Assembly (NCBI RefSeq): GCF_043641665.1
Contig: NC_092192.1
Location: 15,407,158 to 15,471,157 of the forward strand
Direction of reading: 5' to 3'
DNA: 64,000 bases
From: Enoplosus armatus
Lineage: Eukaryota > Chordata > Actinopteri > Centrarchiformes > Enoplosidae
Shown here: positions 50,721 through 61,000 of the stretch, piece after piece
Layout of the letters: each line of letters begins with the position of its first letter
Numbering within the stretch: position 1 is the first letter of the stretch
Made by a program: the position numbers and the translations under genes
The notes under the pieces: generated by a model
Told to the model about the DNA's origin: nothing
What the model saw: the letters and a program-made list of their open reading frames with translations, nothing else
Databases searched by the model: none

Positions 50721-52686
50721 TGTTGGGATGAGTCTGCCATTTGCTGACTGTCGGAATTCATTCCATGTTACCGTTTTTCAAGCATGCATCCTGGGCTTAG
50801 CCCTGGTCAAGACGATTGTGATTGGTTTAAAGAAATACAAACAAGCCAGAGGGTTTTTCCCCTATCCCAGAATGATAATGGGTTGAGCTAGACCTTTCTC
50901 TATGCGAGACTACAAGCCACATAACTAAAACCATGAATTATTATTGAGTATGTATTGAGATGAGATAAAATGGTCTTTTATTTGGACCCCCCAATGTACC
51001 ATGGTTGCACCCTTAAACGAGCTGCCACGCTACTTTAGCAGTTAGCAGGCTAGATATTAGTGCCAAAGTTCTCTCTATTGCATTCATTATGCACAGCACA
51101 ATGCATGTAAGTATTCATCATGTCCTTTGGGCTCTTGTTCAAGCTTACACATATTTGAACTTGCACAAGAACAGCAGCTCCGACCACAAACAATGAAAAA
51201 CGGCATAAAACAACAAATTCACAGAACACAAATACATTGAATGACTACTGCAACAAACTTGCCAGAATCAAATCAAATCTTGTACTTTTTGCTACAAATA
51301 CAGTGTACGTTTTTAAAAAGCAAACTCGCCCACAATGTTGAACTCTGTAATTCAGTTATATAATAATTATCATAATTGGAGTAAGGCTACTTCAGATTAC
51401 AAGTAGATTGCTGTTATTTGAACCAACAGGAGTAAATCCTGTCTGCTCTGGAGTGAAGACATCACACTGTCCTGTTGCTTCCTGTGTGTGGAAGTGTGTG
51501 TGTGTGTGAGTGTTTATTTCTGGACTTGTGAGATGTCTGAACAAATGAACAAGAGAAAACAAGACATACCCTGGGAGAACCAGAGCAGCTGAGTCTAATC
51601 CAAAGATGAACCACAGACCAGCCAACACAACATAAAATTCAACAAACACAACACGCCCCCACACACGCGTGTGCACACACGCATACACAAAGAGATCAAT
51701 AACAGCTCATGTAAAGAAAAACTGTATGAGTGCCAGAGTATCGTACAGTTTACTGAAGGGTATTACAACAGTTGTACAAGAAAATAAAAACTTTTATATT
51801 GATCCAGGTTGAAACCAAACAAACTAGAGTAACTTCAGCTGTTTGTGAGTAACTCACCCTTTTCCACACAAGTCTGCTTGTTGTCAGTCCTTCATTCCAG
51901 CTAGGCAAGTTTGTTCCTCAGATTTGTTTCGTCTCAAGATGGAGGCAGAAACTCTCCCAACACAATTCCTTTGCTCTGAGTTTTTGTTATTTTGAGTCTA
52001 CCAGGTCCAGTTCTGCTTCTCTCCTGCTGATTGCTGCACGAGCTGCTAACATGACAGCATTGATAAACAACCAGTTGGAATGAGAGACCAGTGAGTAATG
52101 AAACACACAGGTGCATGCTGACTCCCAGCGAATACAAACAGAGAGAGGCATAGACAGCTCAGAGGAGCACAGTATTAAACGACTCCTTTGCCAGTGGTTC
52201 CCCTTATGTGCGACTCCAACCTTACTCCACCTCCCTCCCCCTCCTCCCTGCACCTCCCCTACCTCCCTCCCTCCCTCCCAAACAGCTCCAAGACAGAACA
52301 GAAAAGGACTCACAAGTTTCTGCTTCTTGGGCTTTTTCCTGTGAACAGTTGTAGGTACAATACAAAACTGAACTTCTTGTACAAGAAGGTTTAAGAGGAG
52401 AAACACAGAGTGAATTGTTCTTTCGTCCACAGTACACAGAAAGAAATACACCTTTTTCTTGAATGACCAGAAGCATCAGTACAAACTAAGTTAACATTTG
52501 CAACCGTTCTAGAGATAAGAAACCCATAACCAGATCAGACCAATCAGCTACGCCTAACCAATGTCTTTGTAGAGACCAATGGTTCAGACAATAGAAGGGA
52601 GATGAAATCAGTGATGTTTATCTTTAAGTTATGCAGTAAAATAAACATGATCTGAGGTTGCTTTTATTACACAAAACTGTGTTTAC
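50721..52686. other. no gene recognised; pyrimidine-rich patch
   Basis: A minus-strand open frame of 154 codons (51987-52451) lies across a CCTCCCTCCC-rich patch at 52.21-52.28 kb and matches nothing. Low-complexity composition explains its length. Confidence 0.4.
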
Positions 52687-52938
52687 CTGTTCCCATTTAG
52701 AAAAGAAACACATTTTATGCTCCTTCTGATTAGTCTCCAACCTATACATGGTTGAATCATCACCAGAGTGCGAATTATACAATGACAATCGGGGGGTGAA
52801 CTTTTTCTCCAGGGCATAATGGGAACCCAGTACAGCGCAGGCGCGTGTTTCAGTGAACTGAAGTCTTAAAGTCCTTACAGTTTCTTGCATAATTAACGTA
52901 ATGTCTGCAGTCTGTAGATGATGATATATCAAATCCAT
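52687..52938 (-). ncRNA. candidate first exon of a minus-strand transcript
   Basis: The minus strand has a NRF1-like palindrome (GCGCCTGCGC, 52844-52835), followed 150 nt later by the donor GGAACAG|gtaaac at 52687. The frame across it stays open for 105 codons but matches no family. It lies between ubash3b and the miRNA cluster on their common strand, so it could be an upstream exon of the miRNA host. Promoter and exon status are inferred from motifs alone. Confidence 0.2.
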
Positions 52939-52939
52939 T

Positions 52940-53050
52940 AGACCAGCTCATGGGGCACGACCCCCTTGACCTGTTGTTTCCACCTCTTTTGGGGGGTCCA
53001 AGTCTTAATCAGGGGGGTCAGACCCCTCTAATCCCCCCCGTAATTCAAAC
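52940..53050. repeat. G/C-run repeat fragment, class unknown
   Basis: A cluster of GGGGCACGACCCCCTTG, TTTTGGGGGGTCC, AGGGGGGTCAGACCCCTC and AATCCCCCC motifs, self-complementary in part, and unlike its AT-rich flanks. It looks like the end of a DNA transposon, but no partner end or target duplication was found. Confidence 0.35.
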
Positions 53051-56000
53051 CATGATCGTCAAAATGATACACTAAAATGCAAACTGTAGTTCTATGCAAA
53101 CAAAGGTCACTGAGCATCGCAATGTCATATCTTTCACATAAAATTCCATGATAAACAGTGGCCATATTATAACGAATGCACTACTTCAACTGACACTGAC
53201 AGTTTTCAAAACCACTTTCAGTAACTATGCATTAGTGGCTAGTATTACCTGAACCCAGCAAAGCAAGCAAGAATGCCTATCATGATAGTGTTGGAATTTC
53301 ACTTATATAAAAAGAGGCAAGGGGAAGCATGGAAACATCACTAAATGCCTCCCTTGGACAAAAGCTGGCCTTAAACAGCTCCTGATAGCTTTCATGTGCC
53401 TAATATCTGATAGACCAAGTAGCGTTTACAGGGGTCAAAGCAGAACTGAAACATTTTCCAATATCAAAAAAGTAAATTATTGGTTTGTTACCACTTCTAT
53501 AGATGAATATTTGAAGTCCCTCCAGAAATCCAAAGTCAAATAAATGTGCCCTGGACAGTTTCATTAGATTGAGACTTCCCTAACTGAGGTAAACTCTACT
53601 AGAGATGGCATCTCTGTCTATGTGCCTGACTGGCTGGCATCTGTACTTGCTGCAGTAATTTCACATTCCCCTGTTCTTGTACTCTGAATCCAGTCTAGCC
53701 CCTCTTGAGAATATTTAGTGGCTTCACTAACTCGTGACAGTTGTGTCAAACCCTATTAGTGGTCAGGATGACTAGCTCTGTTGTTCAAAGGCAAAAAAAG
53801 CAGTAATAGCAAAAACCCCTTCAATATGAAATTATTTGAGCCATCTCCAGATACATTTATATTTGACTGCTATTATGTACAAAAAAACTGTTCATGCAGG
53901 TTTAAGTAAAAAATACCAACATTTGCTCTCAGCCTGTGTCGCATACCACAGCCGAGAGATAATGGTTATTATCTAGATCATACTGCACAGCGGTTGCGTG
54001 GCTGAGAGGGCCATGTTCCTGTACCAGGAAATATCTACAACTAAGTAACAAGCCAGATTTAGAAAACACATCATACCTGTGGGGTAATAACATATTCTCA
54101 AATTGTAATACAGGTTCTAAATACAGCTCTTGGACAATCGCTGACCCAAAGCTAAAATCCCAGTACTTCTGAGCTTTCAGACATCATATTATTGCTACAA
54201 GACTCAGATGATAGAAAATGCAGTAGGTGGAGGAAAGTCTCTTTTCACTTCCAACTACTTTTACAAGGGTTTGTTATTTAATTTTAAGCACGGCAAAGTG
54301 GCTGCATATCTTGAAAATAAATGGAGGTGTATTTACATTTTTAGTGTGGATAAAAAAGCAAACTGTTAACTGTAACAGAGATGGAGTATGATGAAAGACA
54401 CATTAGTAATTTAAAATATTCAGAGCTAAACTTCAAAAGCTTTTTGAAAAAGGATTTTATGAATACATTTGTAAATATTAATTCATTTATTTAAAGCCAG
54501 AATATTAAACAATAATTACAACTGAATGAATCAATTGAAGATTTCAGAGTAATTGAGTAATTGATTATCATTTCTATACGTAAGGGATAATTGGGTTATG
54601 CTTATACCATGGCCACTTGCCAACAAAATCTATAATAATATAATAATAGACAGTACTATAAATTCATGACAGAAAATTGTAAGATTTGCAAATCACTAAC
54701 ACTAATCACTAACTTTCATGGTTCCTGAACCACAGTGGAAACAGAGACAGTGTTTAACTAAGTAGACGAGTGAGTGCTTCACTGAACACCTACCAGCTGC
54801 CTGCAGGGATATTGGTCTTCACTGCTACTGCCCTCTGACCCCTGCAGGGAAATGCATGGATGAAGTGTAAACCAACAAAAACAGAAAGCACTAAGCTAAT
54901 TTATTTTACTTATGTTCTTTTATGAGGAAGGCATGTAAATGTTTAAAGATATATTTTGATATCAGTTGTTTCAGTGGAATTAGTCAGTAATCATTTGGCT
55001 CTGCTAGCAGGTGAGGGACCGATCTCGAAGGAATCATCATAACTTGCTTTGAGTTTATTATTAGCATAAAAAAAAATATTATAACAACAATGTTCTGATG
55101 CTTTTATCTTTACAAATATTCTGTACCTACAATGTGATCCTTTTTTTTTTAACCAAGCAAAACAACCCATGCTTTCCACAGAGAAGTCACAAACATCACT
55201 CCTCATCAGGTCAGATGAAGAAGCAAATCTTTTCCAAGGCTCTGAAATACTACACTGAAACTCTTTATTCTATTAAATTCTATTCTATTATTTAACTCTC
55301 AAAATTATAAGTTTAATATCAAATCACTACTGGCTTAATCCGATAAAATGAAGAACCTCTGGAATTTAGTGCACATAAGTCACATAAAAAAAACTTTAGA
55401 AATGGCCGGCTCATAGTTCAAGTGAGCCTGTTTGTAGATTACGATAAAGGACTGCTGCTGATAATGGTTATCAAATAGCCCCATCTAGTGTTTGTCGCCT
55501 AGCCTAGTATAGTGAGTATAGTTATCATTTATTCTTTTTATAGAAATGTGTTCTACTATAGCCACTAATAAGGTGTTCAAATATCTTGAGGTGACTTTCA
55601 GTGTGTGTCTAGACATATCAAATAACCACATTTAATCATGTATACTATCAGAGTTTTACCATTCTGCAGGATTGAGCTGCTGTAATGAGTTTACTGTTGG
55701 CTATATTTCAGTGCACAGAAGGTTCCTTCATAATAATTTCTGAATTAATTATAGTGATGCCTCATACATTCACGACAGAATATCAGAATATTGATTAATT
55801 TTGTTTTGTCTTTTTAAGTCAAACAGGACTGCAAGCCCAGAGAGGCTCTGCTATGTTACATTTTACACTCAACATGAAGATGTATTTCAGGCAAGTTAGG
55901 AATGACATAATGTCTAAATATGGCTGGAAGCTATCTTCAAAATTCATCAAGTTACTTTTTTTGATAAAGGAGTGTGTTGATATGCTGCTACTATTCTGCA

Positions 56001-56345
56001 AAGTGCACCAATGAATACGTCACATTAAAACATGACTAAATATATGTATTAAGATGAACTTTGTTGTTGTTAACCACAAACACGTTTTGAATCCATGTTT
56101 GTACCGTTTAAGGCTGTCATGGTAGCCTAAATGCACAATTAGATAGTTTTTGCACGCCATATTTGTATTACTTAATCTGAAACTACACAACACAAATAAC
56201 AGTGCGAGTGAATACTTTAATACTGATAACTGATGGCTTCCTAGGCTTCTTGCTGGAAATACTCCTCTCGATGGCCATAATGCTAACACTTCTAATCCCT
56301 CTAATATCTTGGAAGCATACAAGTTAACTCTCTGCCTGTCCTTAA
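53051..56345. other. no gene recognised; possible conserved non-coding patch
   Basis: AT-rich DNA. Around 54.52-54.58 kb there are several TAAT/ATTA homeodomain-type cores in close order (AATTGAGTAATTGATTATCA), which could mark an enhancer. No exon was recognised. Confidence 0.4.
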
Positions 56346-56580
56346 TGTTAACATTACCTGTAGTGAGGTTAGTGTTTTGTTGACGCTTCCACGAATAAAA
56401 TTAAGATGAAGTTCACGTTTTCCGCCGACAACAAACAAACACATTACCTGAGCCAACACGGAATGCCTCACCTGAGTTATCAAGAGAAGGAAACTCTAGC
56501 TAGCAGGGTAGCAGGGTAGCACCGTGAGCTAACGGCGATGTTAGCTAGTACACTTACTGGACCTGAACCATCATTCATGT
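56346..56580 (-). promoter_or_regulatory. CpG-containing block with several splice donors, candidate promoter/first exons
   Basis: On the minus strand this block carries donor-like sites GGTCCA|gtaagt (cut 56558/56557), AACTCAG|gtgagg (56472/56471), GGCTCAG|gtaatg and CACTACAG|gtaatg (56358/56357). The first follows an ATG (56578) by 21 nt, MNDGSGP. It has several CpG (CGCCGTTAGCTCACGG, GTCGGCGGAAAACGTG), unlike the AT-rich flanks. It lies just beyond the ubash3b 3' end on the same strand, and reads like a 5' region with alternative first exons, possibly for the miRNA host. No expression evidence is available. Confidence 0.35.
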
Positions 56581-56889
56581 TTTTAATTCCACCTGTGCTT
56601 TTCCTGCCTCGACAAATGTCCCTAATCGTTTTCAATACTGCACAGCATGTGAAAGATGCTCAGTACAGTAAAAAGTTACGGTCAATAAAACATATTTAGG
56701 TATGTTTTCTCACTTTGGCTTTGTGAACATGTTGGGGGCTAATGAGACGTCAGTGGTAGTTGTGCGTTGCAATGCCCGCTGCTGTTTGTGTAAAGAAGAA
56801 CCTAAAAAAGAGTAACCTTCCCACTAGTCATTAACATTAAGACATGATGTTTTCACAGAACACATGGCACAGGCTGATATGTATAAGCC

Positions 56890-57919
56890 TTCATAACTCC
56901 ACAACCTTGCTTTATTCGTTTTTGAGAGTATCAATACATTTTCTGAGTCATACAACAAATAATTGGTATAGGCAGTAAGCACATCTCATCTGACATAACC
57001 AAAAAAAAAATGAAATGCACCACGTGTTTGAAAAGCAGTGTGGTTATCAGGCTTACAGGGAGTGTCAGGGTCAGAGTCAAGCAGAAGTTTAATTCAATGC
57101 ACCTGGACAAAATGAGCAACTCAACAGCAGTCTGTATGTCATTATATTAATTTCCTTTAGTCATTTTGACTTGGTTGCGCCTGTGGTGGTAATCAAAGCT
57201 GCATTGCCTCCACATAATGCCTGTGGATCATGGCCTTACAGGAATGTTAAAGGATTCATGTGGGCACATAAATGTTAACTTCGGAGAATCACTTAATGAT
57301 ATGACATTTACAGGAATAAAACAGGTATCATGAACTACCCACCTCAGCACCAGAAACAATGAAGATCAGTTCTCCCCTGTCTGATTGTCAACATTTCTTT
57401 TGTGCTTCTTCGCAGGAAGGGTCACAGCTACAAGTTAAATAATAATTTCTGACACATGGAAAAATATTTCTGTGGTACAAGTCTTTCTCATCTAATTCTT
57501 GTCACAGTGTGTGAGAAGGCAGCAGAACACAAAGTCCTCACTGCCCCGCCTGAGGAGGAGCCACAGACGGAGCTTAATGACACCTTCTCATGGCATAAAA
57601 CCTGATTCATCCGCAAACCATCAAGAAATATCCGGATTTCTTGTAGCACCTCCACATTTTGGAGTAAGAAGTGGAACGTGGAAAATCGCCGCCCAGTCTA
57701 TACACAAACAGTTTTTTCTCATTCCTGAGCAGTGCGTCTGAATACATTTGCTTCAATGAATGCACTTTTTTTTTTTTTGCATGATGTCTGTGATGGAAGC
57801 CAGAAGTGGGTTGGTTTTTTTTGGTAGTAGGGCTGGATTTATAGCAGTGTGGGTTAAAAATAAATATTCTTTCAGCAGTTCAGGACAGCCAAAAGATAGA
57901 GAGCCAAACAGCACATCCC
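56890..57919 (-). other. ubash3b: putative ubash3b 3' untranslated region
   Basis: The sequence after the TGA has no conserved reading frame and no clear splice acceptor. The nearest canonical AATAAA on the minus strand is about 1 kb downstream. Human UBASH3B has a long 3'UTR, so a region of at least this size is expected. The end is inferred and may lie further left. Confidence 0.45.
56911..56916 (-). terminator. candidate ubash3b polyadenylation signal (AATAAA)
   Basis: TTTATT on the plus strand reads AATAAA on the minus strand. It is the first canonical signal downstream of the ubash3b stop codon. An ATTAAA variant lies closer to the stop at 57088-57093. Nothing in the sequence decides between them. 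Confidence 0.35.
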
Positions 57920-58057
57920 TCAGTCCTGCATTAGCATTTCCCTCCAGTTGAAACTGTGATTGGGTCCGTGTGTCAGAGGCAGGATGGGTGGGTCAACCAG
58001 CTGCCACACCCCGGTCTCTCCCATTTCTTCAGAAGCACAAAAACCCAAGTAAGGAAT
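57920..58057 (-). CDS. ubash3b: ubash3b terminal coding exon
   Basis: This last coding exon starts after a TTTGCGCAG acceptor in phase 0 and encodes 45 residues, IPYLGFCASEEMGETGVWQL then VDPPILPLTHGPNHSFNWRE and MLMQD, followed by TGA at 57922-57920. The length and the FNWRE near-terminal motif agree with the usual end of UBASH3B. Confidence 0.97.
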   Translation of the reverse strand: MPYLGFCASEEMGETGVWQLVDPPILPLTHGPNHSFNWREMLMQD

Positions 58058-61000
58058 CTGCGCAAAGAGAAGACAGATGTGCATGTTGTCAAAAAAAAGA
58101 GAAGAAGGAGAGGATAGAAATGAAAGGAGCGTTGTAGCTAAAGCATCAAACTGACCTTTCGGACCACTTGGACAAAGTCCTTGGAGTTTTGGGGGCTGAG
58201 GCCTTGTATCTGGCGAGTGCAAGCCTCCAGGGAGGAAGCATGGGCCACAATCAGGACTGTGTTTCCTGTGTGCAAGAGGTAGATCACATTCCACAGATAC
58301 CATTAGCTTTATATACTGTTGATAAACACTCACAGTTGATAATATGCAGCTTGAAATGTTGAGGTTCTTTGACACATGCTCTTTTATAGAGAGACTGGGA
58401 CAACATCCAAATTAAACCCTTTGATTCAGAAGGGCAGCCAGCTAAAAACAAAGTGCTTATTAAAAACAATATTCAGTTTCAAGGTTTTATGGTATGGTGT
58501 GTAGTGTCAGGTACATTTTCTTTGTTTGATTTTTGACAAGAAGCATTAAAATGCAATCATCTCAAAAAGAAAGTGGCCATTGTAGCCAGTGAATGTTGCC
58601 AACATTAAATGTTGCCAGTATTAAATTTGAAAGCCTGGATACGTGTTTACAATTCCACTTTACCCAGGTTTTTGCACTCTGCCAGGATCTCTCGGGTTAC
58701 TTGGAAGCTCCTGCTGATGTAGGTGTCATAGGACTCGGACACCACCAACTTACTTATGGGAATATGAGGTCTGGGAACAAAACCACAGATGGAGAAGGTT
58801 ATAGTAAAGTGCAGCATCACAGATAAAAGCGTATAGAGGCTATAGCTTTGGTGTTCCTGTGTACCTGTATGTTGTGTCCACACTCAGGTTAGCAGCGGCC
58901 AGCTCAGCTGGGGGGATCCAGGTGGGTAAACATGTGCCTGAAACCCACTTGGTCCATTCGAACAATCCAGGCTCCACACGGATTTTTGTCTTTCCATCCT
59001 GCTGGAGACCTGACGCAGAGTGAAACACAGAGGGGAACGGTCATTACTCAGGTCACTCCGTGCACCTACTCTGTCATGTCATTTTGTCTTGCTCTTCTTT
59101 AACTTTTACAGAAAATCTATAAATACATCTTTACATGACATGCTGCAGGAATTGGAAGTATAAAGGTTTTGACAATAAAAATATTTCCAAAAAGGGAAGA
59201 AAAACATTCATTAGGTGTTTGGCTGTGTTCAAAGAGAAGAGAAGAGAAGTTAGACCTCCTGTTAAACCTCTTTCTTTTCCTATCCATTCCTGTCTCCTAA
59301 TGATGCCTCTTGGTACCACCGAGGTTTGGTTGTAGTTCATTAAAGCTTTATATAACTAGACAAATCCTACTGAGATCCGAATCAAACTGAAGGCTTGAGA
59401 CTCAAAACTAACACTAAAAATCCAACATTTTAACTTGTAACATGTAACTTTTTCAAAATGTACGTATAACACGGCAGCTGAAGAATCTGAATAGATGCTG
59501 TGTGACTTGTCTGTGACTGTGGTCAGAGTATTGATGCGGACAATGAAGACGAGGTCCTACCGTGCAGAATGTGCTGAGCAGTCTGGACGCAGCGAAGAGA
59601 AGGAGAGCAGTAAACAAAGTCTATTGTTGCATGGCTTTCCAACAGGGCTTCACCTGAGGTGGACCAAAAAACAGTGTCAGCCATTGTAATTGTTGTATAA
59701 TTTGGAAATCAGAATCTCAGAATCAGAATCAGAAATACTTAATTGATCCCCGGGGGAAATTACTGTAACTGTAAAACTGTATTCAACAATCTTTAAAAAG
59801 CAAAGTACTTTAGTAATTATGATGACTTTGCATTGGTAGGTATAGTATATGACCTGTTTTACACACACAACATCAAAATAAAATGTGTATAAAATGTACT
59901 GACCTACAAGACGGGCCTGGGTGGAGCCAAACACAGTAATTGGACAATCTTTATCATAGTCCCGGTGACCCCCGCTTCTAGCTGGCAGGTTGGATGGCAT
60001 GTTGAGATTAGAGCGAATGTATCGGCCTACACAAACACAAATGAGAATGTTACAGAAGAAGGAAATACTGAAGTCCAAAGTGTCTAATGTAAGCCTACAG
60101 TACAAAAACGCGTCATCAATCTCTCTTGCATGCTCACCTTTGGAGTCAAAGCACTGAGTGACCCAGTGTTTCCCAAACACCACATCCATCCTCTCCCCGT
60201 GGCGACAAACAAACAGTCTCATCTTGGACAGGGAGGACTGACTTGTTGGCCTCGACACCTGAGATAAAGATTCATTTGATATTGCGAGGCATCACAGACA
60301 AGCTGCACAGCATTAATCTCAAGCTCCTGCCAGAAACATACACAGTAATTATTGGTATTAACACACTCAGTGAGGTTCATGATGCTCTCTTCACTTCAGC
60401 ACTCATTTTCCCCTGTGCAAGCCATAGGAAAAGTCACATAATATAAGAATGCAGTACCTGCATAGGAGGACAGAGGCCAGTGAGGCTGGGAGGATCCATA
60501 AGACTGTCAAATAGACTGTCATTCAGCTGTCCATCAAATAATAACCCACCCACAGCGCTGCCGGAGTTAGACGGAGAGGCACAGTTGAGAATAGAGTGAG
60601 ACCTGAGGATCAGACAAACACAGAGAACTCAGCTTTAGTCATATATCACTTTAAATGTGACACCATTTATCCACAGTGATTTACAGTGCAGAGAAAGAAA
60701 CAAAAGAGGGACAAGCTAAAGAAGATGTACACATAATCAACAACGCGACAGCGTACAGCATACAAAACATGACCTGAAACACAGGAATGAGCAGACGTAA
60801 GGCACACTTAAAAGTCAATGAGTAAAAGTGGGGTTTAGGTGTCTTGATAACAACAATCAATAGAGAAGAATGAATGGGAGGACGGAGGGAATTCTAACGT
60901 TTCTACAATAAAACATAACCTGTTCAAGGAGTGTAGTGACGTGGGCGAAGGAGCCCAGTCAAAGGGTTAGTCAGGAAGCAGGCCAAGAAGATGATTCACA

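Noticed and set aside
51987..52451. Longest non-repeat minus-strand frame (154 codons)
   Set aside because: Crosses a CCTCCC-rich low-complexity patch and reads as Gly/Glu-rich filler without a recognisable domain.
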